Position numbers and translations under genes: made by a program. Positions 8,898 through 17,218 of a DNA stretch of 64,000 nt are shown here, in pieces; position 1 is the stretch's first letter; each line of letters starts with the position of its first letter. Origin of the DNA: Jeotgalibaca dankookensis (lineage in GTDB: Bacteria > Bacillota > Bacilli > Lactobacillales > Aerococcaceae). A model generated the notes under the pieces. The model was not told the DNA's origin. It was given only the letters and a program-made list of their open reading frames with translations, and did no database searches. The stretch is taken from the NCBI RefSeq assembly GCF_002005405.1, contig NZ_CP019728.1:372001-436000 (forward strand), given 5' to 3'.

Positions 8898-9529
8898 ATA
8901 TTTCATTTGATCAATTAGTAGAAAAAGTCGCAGAAAAAATTAAAAACAGTATGCAGCAAACATTTGAGATAGAAGCTAGTGGAAGACACGTACACCTTTC
9001 CCGTGAAGATATTGATACTTTATTTGGAAAAGGATATGAATTAAACCCAGCTAAATTCCTATCTCAACCAGGGCAATTCGCTTCGAGAGAACGAGTCACT
9101 TTGGTTGGTTCAAAAGGAGTCCTACATAACGTTATCGTACTAGGACCCGCTCGTGGTCATAGTCAAGTTGAAATTTCTTACACAGATGCAAACGTGTTGG
9201 GAGTAAGAGCACCTTTACGAAATAGTGGGAATATTGACGGAACTCCAGGAATCATGATTATGAATGGAACCAAGCAAGTTATATTGGAAAAAGGATTAAT
9301 CGTGGCTAAGCGACATGTTCATGTTCAAGATAAAGATGCAAGTATATTGGGTGTCAAAGACAAAGAAATTGTACAAGTCGAAGTGATGAGCGAGCGACCA
9401 TTGATATTTGATGATGTGACGATTCGTGTCAGTCCTCATTTTGAAACATTTATGCATATTGATTTTGACGAAGCAAATGCTTGTGGATTTAAAAAAGGTA
9501 CAAAAGGGCGCATCATAAAAAAGGACTGA
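8894..9529 (+). CDS. eutD: Phosphotransacylase EutD (PduL type)
   Basis: PduL-type phosphotransacylases convert acetyl-CoA to acetyl phosphate and recycle CoA inside the shell. The 211-residue product has the paired Zn-binding motifs ASGRHVHLSREDID near residue 30 and KRHVHVQDKDA in the second half. The frame extends upstream, but the ATG at 8894 follows GGGAGGAG and overlaps the preceding stop, so it is preferred. The N-terminal helix FDQLVEKVAEKIKNSM resembles an encapsulation peptide. It replaces the unrelated enterobacterial EutD (Pta type), as in Listeria and Enterococcus. Confidence 0.9.
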   Translation: MNISFDQLVEKVAEKIKNSMQQTFEIEASGRHVHLSREDIDTLFGKGYELNPAKFLSQPGQFASRERVTLVGSKGVLHNVIVLGPARGHSQVEISYTDANVLGVRAPLRNSGNIDGTPGIMIMNGTKQVILEKGLIVAKRHVHVQDKDASILGVKDKEIVQVEVMSERPLIFDDVTIRVSPHFETFMHIDFDEANACGFKKGTKGRIIKKD

Positions 9530-9533
9530 TGAC

Positions 9534-10169
9534 ATGGAACAAATTGAAAAAATAATCCAACTTGTCACTGATCGCTTAATGGATGAGTTATTACAAACAA
9601 AGACTCAAATTACGACAGGACCGACTTTTACGATCCTAGGTAAATCAGAGGACTATATTGTACGATACTATAAACAAGGTGGCTATCAAAACCAAGTGGG
9701 AACAGATTTTGATTCTCCAGAAGTTTTGGTAATAACAGAAATGCCATTGTTTATGTTAACAAGACTTTCTCACCTAACTCCAAATAATCCTACAGAAGAA
9801 GCAATATTAAATCGGTTATTAAAACAGCAACCGATCATTGTTCTGGAAGAAGGAATAGAATACATGCAAAAGAAATCACACATTTCCAAGAGCATGATTC
9901 CTACTTTTGAAAAAGCGAAGTTAGAACTACAAAAATGGGGCGTTAAGTTTGTTCAACCTCAATACTTTCAAAATGATGTTGTAACTGCTCGAAACGAGCA
10001 AGTGAGTACTCCACCGAAGAAAAAACAATTGATTACGGCAAGAACCATCCAAAGCTTGAATTTACATGAAGGAGATATTTTTGAAGTAACCCCTCATATG
10101 ATAGTAACGGCTTTAGCAAAGGATTACTTGAAGGATCAAAACATTTTGATTGAAAAGAGGGATGCCTAA
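9534..10169 (+). CDS. Ethanolamine utilisation protein of unknown function (TIGR02536-like)
   Basis: A 211-residue protein conserved at this position, between PduL and EutN, in Firmicutes eut operons. No enzymatic motif is visible. The N-terminus is an amphipathic helix (IEKIIQLVTDRLMDELL) of the encapsulation type. The C-terminal 50 residues (ITARTIQSLNLHEGDIFEV followed by VTALAKDYLKDQNI) resemble the N-terminal segment of EutT, a small domain recurring in several eut/pdu proteins. The stop overlaps the eutN start by one base. Function is unknown; a lumen scaffold or enzyme partner is possible. Confidence 0.7.
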   Translation: MEQIEKIIQLVTDRLMDELLQTKTQITTGPTFTILGKSEDYIVRYYKQGGYQNQVGTDFDSPEVLVITEMPLFMLTRLSHLTPNNPTEEAILNRLLKQQPIIVLEEGIEYMQKKSHISKSMIPTFEKAKLELQKWGVKFVQPQYFQNDVVTARNEQVSTPPKKKQLITARTIQSLNLHEGDIFEVTPHMIVTALAKDYLKDQNILIEKRDA

Positions 10170-10444
10170 TGTTAGTTGGAAAAGTAGTAGGAAGTCTATG
10201 GGCAACCCGAAAAGATGAAAAACTAAATGGCTTAAAATTTTTACTAGTAGAAAAACAATTGAACGAAACCGAAGTCAGCCCTGAATTAGTAGTGGCGGTA
10301 GACCATGTAGGCGCCGGTGTTGGAGAGCAAGTGCTCATCACGACCGGAAGTTCTGCACGGATTTCTTTTGAAAATCGTACACTACCTGTTGACATGGTCA
10401 TTGTTGGAATCATTGATTCCGTTGAATATCCAAAAGAAGAATAA
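10169..10444 (+). CDS. eutN: Pentameric shell vertex protein EutN
   Basis: A 91-residue EutN/CcmL-family protein that caps the vertices of the microcompartment. The opening GKVVGSLWATRKDEKLNGLK and the GAGVGEQVLITTGSSAR segment are diagnostic of the family. It overlaps the previous gene (TAATG) and sits just before the transporter gene. Confidence 0.95.
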   Translation: MLVGKVVGSLWATRKDEKLNGLKFLLVEKQLNETEVSPELVVAVDHVGAGVGEQVLITTGSSARISFENRTLPVDMVIVGIIDSVEYPKEE

Positions 10445-10477
10445 CAAATAATAGAATAGAAATGAGGGATATAAAGC

Positions 10478-11584
10478 ATGAGTATTAATGAAATAATTAT
10501 TTGGATTATGGCTATTATCATGGTTTTAGGTGCTTTTGATAAAGCATTTGGTAATAAGTTTCAGTTAGGTGAACAATTTGAAGAAGGATTAATGGCAATG
10601 GGTGCTTTAGCACTATCCATGGCCGGGATCATTGTATTAGCACCAAAACTTTCTGATTGGCTGAGCCCAATTGTTGTTCCATTGTATGAACTAGTAGGAG
10701 CAGATCCAGCGATGTTTGCGGGTACGTTACTTGCAAATGACATGGGTGGTTTCTTCTTAGCTCAACAAATGACTACAGACCCAGAAATTGTCTTATTTTC
10801 AGGTGGTATTTTAGGTGCAATGATGGGTGCAACCATTGTTTTCTCTATTCCAGTAGGACTTGGTTTAATTGAAATGAAAGACCGTCCTTATTTAGCTCAA
10901 GGAATTCTTTGTGGAATTGTAACCATTCCATTCGGAGCAATGGTATCTGGTTTGTTGATGGGAATTGGTATGGGTAAAATTTTGGTAAACTTAATCCCAA
11001 TTATTATTGTTGCAATTTTGATTGCATTAGGATTATGGAAATTCCCTAGCAAAATGATCAATGGCTTTACCATGTTTGGTAAACTGATTGTTGCTGTTGC
11101 AACACTTGGTTTAGCAGTTGGTGGTTTAGATTGGCTTGTAGGCTTCAAATTGTTCGAAAATCAAGACTCTCTAGGAGTAGCTTTTGAAACGGTAGGAAGT
11201 ATTGCTATCACATTAGCAGGTGCTTATGGATTAGTACTCATTATTACTAAACTTTTCAAAAAACCACTGATGAAGTTTGGTAATTTATTAGGAATTAACG
11301 AAATTTCTGCAGCAGGATTGATTGCTTCTTTAGCAAATAATATTGCGATGTTCCAAACCGTTAAGAACATGGATAACAAAGGGAAAGTAATTAATATTGC
11401 TTTTGCTGTTTCAGCATCCTTTGCTATTGGGGATCACTTAGGCTTTACTGCCGGTGTTGCACCTGAAATTATCATGCCAATGATTGTTGGAAAACTAGCA
11501 GGAGGAATTTCTGCAGTTCTTGTAGCTATTCTTATTACGAAAAACATGAAACAAACCGAATCTGTAGTAGAAGACGTAGCGTAA
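10478..11584 (+). CDS. eutH: Ethanolamine transporter EutH
   Basis: A hydrophobic protein of 368 residues with about ten membrane helices. It matches EutH, which brings ethanolamine into the cell. Motifs include GTLLANDMGGFFLAQQM and the repeated Gly-rich helices around GAMMGATIVFSIPVG, plus ASFAIGDHLGFTAGVAP near the end. It follows eutN by 33 bases with a GAGGGAT ribosome site. Confidence 0.95.
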   Translation: MSINEIIIWIMAIIMVLGAFDKAFGNKFQLGEQFEEGLMAMGALALSMAGIIVLAPKLSDWLSPIVVPLYELVGADPAMFAGTLLANDMGGFFLAQQMTTDPEIVLFSGGILGAMMGATIVFSIPVGLGLIEMKDRPYLAQGILCGIVTIPFGAMVSGLLMGIGMGKILVNLIPIIIVAILIALGLWKFPSKMINGFTMFGKLIVAVATLGLAVGGLDWLVGFKLFENQDSLGVAFETVGSIAITLAGAYGLVLIITKLFKKPLMKFGNLLGINEISAAGLIASLANNIAMFQTVKNMDNKGKVINIAFAVSASFAIGDHLGFTAGVAPEIIMPMIVGKLAGGISAVLVAILITKNMKQTESVVEDVA

Positions 11585-11597
11585 AGGAAGGTTTCTT

Positions 11598-12053
11598 ATG
11601 AAAGTTATAAATAGAAATGATATTGAGAGACTCGTTCGTGAAGTTATTTTAGAAGAATATTCAAGAGGGGGAGATACCGGTCGTCATCTTGATAAAGAGA
11701 GCGGTGTGATGTCCATCGAACTACCTATGTTTGATGTAACAGAAGAACATCGTTTAGATACCGGTAATCCAGAACATCAAGTCTATACAAGAGATCTAGT
11801 AACGGTAGAAGAGAGTCCACGCTTAGGGCTAGGATTAATGGTTATGAAAGATACAACCTTTGATTGGCACTTAGGATACGATGAAATCGACTATATGATA
11901 GAAGGAACCTTATCTGTTATCATTGATGGCAGAAAAGTAACCGCCGGACCGAGAGAAATCATGTATATTCCTAAAGACTCTGATATTCAATTTTCAGTTG
12001 AAGGAACAGCGCGCTTTATTTATATTACCTATCCAGCTGAGTGGAACGGATAA
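11598..12053 (+). CDS. eutQ: EutQ cupin protein, probable acetate kinase of the eut pathway
   Basis: A 151-residue EutQ with a C-terminal cupin barrel (DTTFDWHLGYDEIDYMIEG, VTAGPREIMYIPKDSDIQF). Enterobacterial EutQ has acetate kinase activity, and with EutD this would give ATP from acetyl phosphate. The N-terminus (RNDIERLVREVILEEYS) is another amphipathic, encapsulation-like helix. It is the last recognisable eut gene; a hairpin and terminator follow. Confidence 0.9.
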   Translation: MKVINRNDIERLVREVILEEYSRGGDTGRHLDKESGVMSIELPMFDVTEEHRLDTGNPEHQVYTRDLVTVEESPRLGLGLMVMKDTTFDWHLGYDEIDYMIEGTLSVIIDGRKVTAGPREIMYIPKDSDIQFSVEGTARFIYITYPAEWNG

Positions 12054-12068
12054 AAAAGTCTAGTCCTG

Positions 12069-12136
12069 CCGATGAGTTCATCGGATGAACAAGTACAAAA
12101 GCCAGGGCAGATTTGCTCTAGTTTTTGTGCTTTTTT
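12069..12136 (+). terminator. Hairpin plus long intrinsic terminator after eutQ
   Basis: A perfect small palindrome (12069-12084, CCGAT around GAGTTC) is followed by a long stem pairing GTACAAAAGCCAGGGCA (from 12093) with TTGCTCTAGTTTTTGTGC (to 12130) through G-U pairs, then six T. It ends the eut operon and lies 22 bases before the next start codon, so it may also act as a leader for the flavin oxidoreductases. Confidence 0.75.
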
Positions 12137-12157
12137 AATAAAAAAGGAAGTGACTGC

Positions 12158-13279
12158 ATGCAAAATGAAAAAATAAAGGAAGTATTTGAATTTCCTTGTG
12201 GATTGAACATTGAGAATCGGATTGTGCTTGCTCCCATGTCAACGGATAGTGGAACAGAAAAAGGTGGACTTTCTACGGAAGACGTTGATTTCATTTTAAA
12301 AAGAAGTGAAGGATTTGGAATGGTTATTTTAGGATCTCACAGTGTATCTCCAAGTGGGAATGCTTTTAAACGGGGGTGGAATATTTATAACCCTGCAAAC
12401 GCTCCTATTTTAACAAAATTAGTAGAGAAGCTACATGAGAAAAATGTAAAGGTTGTTATCCAAATATATCATGCAGGAAGATTAGCACAACCAGCTTTTA
12501 TTGAAGGAAAGCAACCAATCGCGCCTAGTCGAATACCTGCCAATCGAAAATTTGCTTCTTATCCTAGAGATATGACAGAAATTGAAATTCAACAAACCAT
12601 AAAAGACTTTCGTGTTGCTTGTGAGATTGCTATGGAAATAGGCTTTGATGGTGTTGAATTACATGGGGCTAATACCTACTTGCTTCAACAATTCTATTCT
12701 GCTCATTCAAATCGAAGACAAGATAGATGGGGTGGCAGTAGAACAAAACGGATGACCTTTTTGATTGAGGTAGTGGATGCCTGTATCAAGGCAATAAAAG
12801 AAAAAGCGAAGCGACCTTTTTTATTAGGCTACCGTTTTTCACCTGAAGAGTTAGAAACCCCAGGCATAAGAATGGCAGACACCAAAATTTTATTGACAGA
12901 ATTGACAAAATTACCATTAGATTATGTACATATCTCTTTAAGCAATTACCAAAAAAAGTCTCAAGAAGGTCTAAATATTATCGAAGAATTAAATCAAGTG
13001 ATTCCACCATCCATTCCGTTTATCGGTTGTGGAAATATTCAAACGCCCAAAGAAGTAAAGGAAATTTCTGAAATGGTTTCTTTATTTTCAGTGGGAAATG
13101 CTACCCTTTCAGATCCGTTATGGGCAAAGAAAATTTTACAAGGAAATCATGATATAAAAACTTCTATGGGAATGAAAGATCAAAAGAGTCTAGCAATCCC
13201 TCTTCCTCTATGGAAAAGTATGCTGAAAGCTCCTTTAGTATTCTTTAAAGAGGATCTAGCAAAGGAGGCTAAAAAATGA
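12158..13279 (+). CDS. Old-yellow-enzyme family NADH:flavin oxidoreductase
   Basis: A 373-residue TIM-barrel FMN oxidoreductase of the OYE/NADH oxidase family. Visible landmarks are the N-terminal NRIVLAPMSTDSG, the IQIYHAGRLAQPAF strand, and GFDGVELHGANTYLLQQF with the substrate-binding HGAN. The start chosen is the ATG at 12158 after AAAAGGAAG; the frame is open further upstream into the terminator. The stop overlaps the next gene (ATGA). The substrate is unknown. Position right after the eut operon suggests, but does not prove, a role in disposing of electrons or enals from aldehyde metabolism. Confidence 0.85.
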   Translation: MQNEKIKEVFEFPCGLNIENRIVLAPMSTDSGTEKGGLSTEDVDFILKRSEGFGMVILGSHSVSPSGNAFKRGWNIYNPANAPILTKLVEKLHEKNVKVVIQIYHAGRLAQPAFIEGKQPIAPSRIPANRKFASYPRDMTEIEIQQTIKDFRVACEIAMEIGFDGVELHGANTYLLQQFYSAHSNRRQDRWGGSRTKRMTFLIEVVDACIKAIKEKAKRPFLLGYRFSPEELETPGIRMADTKILLTELTKLPLDYVHISLSNYQKKSQEGLNIIEELNQVIPPSIPFIGCGNIQTPKEVKEISEMVSLFSVGNATLSDPLWAKKILQGNHDIKTSMGMKDQKSLAIPLPLWKSMLKAPLVFFKEDLAKEAKK

Positions 13280-14352
13280 AAAAGTGGGAAACAGCTTATG
13301 TATTTCCTGGAGGATTAGAGCTTCGTAATCGATTAGTTTTTGCACCTATTTCTACGATGTCCAGCTCCAATATTGGTCTGTTGAGTGACAAAGAAATTCA
13401 ATTTTATAAGTCACGTGCACAAAACATGGGACTAGTCATCTTAGGTTCTGCGAATGTTTCTAAAGAAGGAAAAGCTTATGATCATAATGTAACGATTTCT
13501 CATGATGCAGCCATTCCTAATTTAAAAACCTATAATAAAGAGATTCATGAAACGGGCGCCAAATCTATTATCCAACTTTATCATGGAGGAAGTGCTACCC
13601 AATTTCTTCCGAGTCAAAAGGATGTTTATACGGTTAGCACTTTTTTTGATGAGCGGTATGACAAAGAAAAGCAGTATCATGAATTGACGGAAACAGAAAT
13701 TCTGCAAACTATAAATGATTTTGGAAAGGCAATTCATCGTGCCATTCGTGCTGGCTTTGATGGGATTGAGATTCATGGGGGAAATCCTTTCTTAGTTCAA
13801 CAGTTTTTATCTCCTCGAACGAATCGAAGAAAAGATTTTTGGGGAGGAAACGCACAAAAACAGTTTCGTTTTTTAGAAGCGCTTTTAAAATTAGCAAATG
13901 AAATCAAAGAAAAAACAGCTAGTCCTTCATTCGTTATTGGAGTTCGACTAGCTACGGAAGAAAATGCAGCAGATGGAATTACTTTTCAAGAAACTTGTCG
14001 GCTTGCTGAAAAGATTTCCAAATTATCGGCAGAGTATATTCATTTTAATCAGAATGATCTATTTGAAATACAAAATGAAGAGATAAAAGTATCGGTAATA
14101 GAAAAAGGGATAGAACATTCAATTTGTTTGATTGGTAATGGCTCTGTAGATACAGAAGAAAAAATTGCGAAAGCTTTAGAGGTTGTTCCCTTAGTTTCTA
14201 TCGCAAGACCCCTTGTTCTGCATCCAACGTTCCCAGTTGATACCAATCTACCAAAGACAGTCGAAGAGCTCTCAAAAGACCAGCTACTCATCCCAGATGG
14301 ACTATGGGGAAGTATCAAAGAATCTCCAGACTGGTATTTTGGCACGCAATAA
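13276..14352 (+). CDS. Second old-yellow-enzyme family oxidoreductase
   Basis: 358 residues, same family and length class as its upstream neighbour, and probably an old paralogue: NRLVFAPISTMSS, IIQLYHGGSATQF and GFDGIEIHGGNPFLVQQF match the equivalent segments. The substrate His-Asn pair is HGGN here. The four-base overlap with the first gene implies translational coupling and possibly a hetero-oligomer. A terminator follows at once. Confidence 0.85.
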   Translation: MKKWETAYVFPGGLELRNRLVFAPISTMSSSNIGLLSDKEIQFYKSRAQNMGLVILGSANVSKEGKAYDHNVTISHDAAIPNLKTYNKEIHETGAKSIIQLYHGGSATQFLPSQKDVYTVSTFFDERYDKEKQYHELTETEILQTINDFGKAIHRAIRAGFDGIEIHGGNPFLVQQFLSPRTNRRKDFWGGNAQKQFRFLEALLKLANEIKEKTASPSFVIGVRLATEENAADGITFQETCRLAEKISKLSAEYIHFNQNDLFEIQNEEIKVSVIEKGIEHSICLIGNGSVDTEEKIAKALEVVPLVSIARPLVLHPTFPVDTNLPKTVEELSKDQLLIPDGLWGSIKESPDWYFGTQ

Positions 14353-14368
14353 TGAATCAAGATACTTT

Positions 14369-14412
14369 AAGTATAAGATAAACAGTTTTATTCTGTTTAT
14401 CTTATATTTTTT
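14369..14412 (+). terminator. Intrinsic terminator after the flavin oxidoreductase pair
   Basis: A 14-bp perfect stem (14372-14385 with 14393-14406) and a T tract close the two-gene unit. Confidence 0.9.
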
Positions 14413-15086
14413 AGTCTTATTAGACTAAAGATCTTACAATTCAAGTGTTTTATGAAAAACCATTAAAATAAACAACATTATTATTTGAGTCTAGAAATGG
14501 TTATTAATCTAATACGTAAAAACAGGATTACTGAAAGGTTATTTAGCTTCCATTTTTTTGAAGTTTGGATTGATTAACAGAGATCGTGACTGTTGTAATA
14601 GTAGGCACTCGCATCATTTTTGAAAAAAATAAGATAATAAATTAATAGTATATAGGGATTGGTAAACACTTAGGATGAAAGGGTCTTTGAAAAAGACAAA
14701 TATTGTATAAATATGTATCAATATCCTTTTGTATTGATAAAAAACACTGAAAAACAGGGGTTATTTTTTGATTTTTTTTCAAAAAATAGTATGTATTAAA
14801 GTAAAGTTATTAAATTCACAATTATCCGATACAATGACTTGCGAATAAGCATGTAATTTTTTGAATCAATATTAAATATCCAGAATGAGTAAAGCAGTGT
14901 TGTGGTACAAAATGATTAGGTTATCCAGGACAAGCAAGAAGACGTAAAAGTTTCGAATACTAGATCGACGGGACGTCTGGATGCAGCCACTTGATAAAAT
15001 ACTTATTTTGAACAAAGCGTGTTTGCAATATAAAACAGAATGATTTGCTAATTGGATAGTTGAAAACAAAAATCGGAGGAAAATTT
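14413..15086. other. 674-bp gene-free region, no recognised content
   Basis: AT-rich sequence with stop codons in all frames and no ORF that looks like a protein. Near 14940-14980 there is an inverted repeat AGACGT...ACGTCT. The stretch 14920-15000 is less AT-rich than its surroundings and could be the tail of a decayed gene, but I could not recognise one. No clear promoter for ald was identified. Confidence 0.5.
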
Positions 15087-16199
15087 ATGTTAATCGGTAT
15101 ACCAAAAGAAGTTAAAAATAATGAAAGTCGCGTAGGAATTACGCCTTTAGGAGTAGAATTACTAGTTCAAAACGGTCTCGATGTGATGGTGGAGAAGAAT
15201 GCAGGAACAGCTGCAGGTTTTGAAGATAGCGCCTATATAGAAGCAGGAGCAAAAATGGAACCATCTGCTGAAAAAGTATAGTCAGGAGATATGGTTATTA
15301 AAGTAAAAGAACCACTGGAACAAGAATTCAAGTATTTCCGTGAAGGATTAATTCTTTTCACATACTTGCACTTAGCAAACGAACCTGAACTAACAAAAGC
15401 ATTAGTTGATTCTGGTGTAACGGCAATTGGTTATGAAACGATGGTTGGAGAAACTGGCGACTTACCAATGCTGAACCCAATGAGCGCGATTGCTGGACGT
15501 TTATCAGTACAAATTGGTGCACATTTCCTAGAACACCAATATGGCGGTAAAGGTGTCTTAGTTGGTGGAGTACCTGGAGTTAAAAACGGAAAAGTTGTTA
15601 TAATTGGTGGTGGAGTTTCTGGAAGAAACGCATTACAAATTGCACTTGGTTTAGGTGCTCACGTAACTGTTCTAGATGTAAAACCAGAAGTTCTAATCGA
15701 AATTGAAGAATTATACGGTAATGAAGTTATTACGTTGATGTCTAACGAAGTAAATATTGCTAACGCAATTCAAGATGCAGACATCGTAATTGGTGCGGTA
15801 CTCATTCCTGGACGTAAAGCTCCAACTCTTGTAACCGAAGAAATGGTAAAAGGAATGGAACCTGGTTCTGTTATTGTTGATATCGCAGTAGACCAAGGTG
15901 GAATCTTCGAAACAGAAGACCACACAACGACTCATGATGATCCTGTTTACTTAAAACATGGCGTATTGCACTATGCAGTACCAAATATGCCTGGTGCAGT
16001 AGCAAGAACTTCAACGATTGCTTTAACAAATTCAACCTTGCCATATGCAGTGAAAATTGCGAATAAAGGTATTTTGGAAGCATCTGAAGGAGACGATACA
16101 ATCCTAACAGGTTTCAATACGTACAAAAATAAAGTTACGAATGAAGGTGTAGTTGAATCACTTGGATTAGACTTCGTAGACATTAATGATTTGATCTAA
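15087..16199 (+). pseudogene. ald: Alanine dehydrogenase interrupted by an in-frame amber codon
   Basis: The frame encodes a full-length NAD-dependent alanine dehydrogenase (alanine to pyruvate plus ammonia): GIPKEVKNNESRVGITP at the start, the [14 protein letters not shown] segment, and the Rossmann motif [12 protein letters not shown]. Codon 65 (15279-15281) is TAG, where B. subtilis Ald has the Trp of the sequence QVWDAEMVMKVKEPL; TGG to TAG is one base change. No other lesion is visible. As read, only a 64-residue peptide would be made, unless translation restarts at the ATG at 15291 or the codon is suppressed. The start at 15087 follows CGGAGGA. Confidence 0.88.
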
Positions 16200-16212
16200 A
16201 CTTGTATAAAGT

Positions 16213-16249
16213 AAAGCACTGCAAGGCTGAGCCCTTGTAGTGCTTTTTG
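16213..16249 (+). terminator. Intrinsic terminator after ald
   Basis: A stem of AAAGCACTGCAAGGC against GCCCTTGTAGTGCTTT with a run of T. Confidence 0.9.
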
Positions 16250-16309
16250 CTATATAAAAACAATGTATACTTTGCTACAATAAGAAGAAAGATATAAGGA
16301 AGTGAAAAA

Positions 16310-16921
16310 ATGAATAGAGTTCACCTAAAACAAAATGCTAAAGAAACAGTCAGACGTAATTATATACCTTGGTTATTAGTCGGTATTATTACAATCGTTT
16401 TATCCTATGCAAATTCTCAAAATCAAGTATCATCCGATTTCGATCCAACTTCCTATTTAGATATTCGTGTTCGTTGGTTAAATCTCTTACAACTGATTCT
16501 AACGGTGCCTTTAACAAGAGTCGCAATTGACTTAACCGATGGTGTCTATCAAAATGCCACCGATAGTCTATTCCGAAATGCACAATGGGTTCGTGATATT
16601 GGTGCTATGTTATTAGTAGGTATCTATACAACCCTATGGACTTTCTTGTTTATCATCCCTGGAATTGTTAAAGGATATGCCTACTCGATGGTTCCCTATA
16701 TTCTAGCAGATGATCCTAATATAGGAATTTCAGATGCGATCAAATTAAGCCAAGATATGACATATGGATTTAAAATAGATTTATTAATAATGGACTTTTC
16801 TTTTATCTTGTGGAATATTGCCAGCGCCTTTACATTTGGTTTAGTCGGTTTATATGCCGTCCCTTATCAAAGTGCAACTTGGGCACAGTATTATGTATTT
16901 CTATCAGAACGCAATGAGTAA
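16310..16921 (+). CDS. DUF975-family integral membrane protein
   Basis: A 203-residue protein with the N-terminal pattern LKQNAKETVRRNYIPWLLVG typical of DUF975 proteins and about four or five predicted membrane helices. One hydrophobic helix spans MLLVGIYTTLWTFLFIIPG; the following YSMVPYILADDPNI segment is conserved in the family. Function is unknown. It stands alone between two terminators. Confidence 0.75.
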   Translation: MNRVHLKQNAKETVRRNYIPWLLVGIITIVLSYANSQNQVSSDFDPTSYLDIRVRWLNLLQLILTVPLTRVAIDLTDGVYQNATDSLFRNAQWVRDIGAMLLVGIYTTLWTFLFIIPGIVKGYAYSMVPYILADDPNIGISDAIKLSQDMTYGFKIDLLIMDFSFILWNIASAFTFGLVGLYAVPYQSATWAQYYVFLSERNE

Positions 16922-16952
16922 AAAGAATTAGGGAGTTTTCCTAGTTCTTTTT
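16922..16952 (+). terminator. Intrinsic terminator after the DUF975 gene
   Basis: A short stem AGAATTAGG against CCTAGTTCT, with T-run, begins right at the stop codon. Confidence 0.8.
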
Positions 16953-16960
16953 TGTTTATT

Positions 16961-17033
16961 GGTTCAAGTAGCTGAAGATAGATGGTTCACTTGAACCGAT
17001 TAGAAATTAAAAAGCCGAATACGCATCAAGTAG
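16961..17033. repeat. Diverged copy of the palindromic repeat family
   Basis: GGTTCAAGT (16961-16969) and ACTTGAACC (16989-16997) are inverted copies. ATACGCATCAAGTAG at 17019-17033 matches 21586-21600 at 14 of 15 bases. It shares the ...TCAAGT / ACTTGA... arms with the array at 21586-21804 and lies on the other side of the beta-glucoside operon. Confidence 0.6.
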
Positions 17034-17099
17034 CTATGAGCAGCCTTCATAATCTACTTTTAAACTAAGAAAATACTCCTACAAAAAATAATGTTATCA

Positions 17100-17128
17100 T
17101 TGACAACGCTTTATAATTATGTTGTAAT
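17100..17128 (+). promoter_or_regulatory. Promoter of the beta-glucoside operon with overlapping cre site
   Basis: TTGACA (17100-17105), a 17-base spacer and TGTAAT (17123-17128) form a good sigma-A promoter. A cre-like sequence TGACAACGCTTTAT (17101-17114, 12 of 14 matches to the consensus) lies over the -35 region, so CcpA binding would repress the operon. Confidence 0.75.
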
Positions 17129-17141
17129 GAAAACTGAAGTT

Positions 17142-17170
17142 AGATTGTTACTGGTTATGCAGGCTATACT
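17142..17170 (+). promoter_or_regulatory. RAT antiterminator element upstream of licT
   Basis: AGATTGTTACTGGTTATGC and the following AGGCTATACT match the ribonucleic antiterminator bound by LicT/BglG proteins. Unlike the second copy at 18061, I see no strong terminator overlapping it, so its function is less sure. Confidence 0.65.
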
Positions 17171-17218
17171 AACAAAAATAACTGTATCTAGATGCAAGGT
17201 TCTCAAGGAGATAGAATA

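Noticed and set aside
12069-12136. Second ANTAR target before the flavin oxidoreductases
   Set aside because: The hairpin before the terminator has no A1/G4 hexaloop, and no second hairpin overlaps the terminator arm.
14872-15069. 65-codon minus-strand ORF in the gap before ald
   Set aside because: No ribosome site, no recognisable family, and composition typical of random AT-rich sequence.
15279-15281. Pyrrolysine or programmed read-through at the ald TAG
   Set aside because: The replaced residue is a conserved Trp one base away from TAG, there is no pyl gene in view and no read-through context; a point mutation is simpler.
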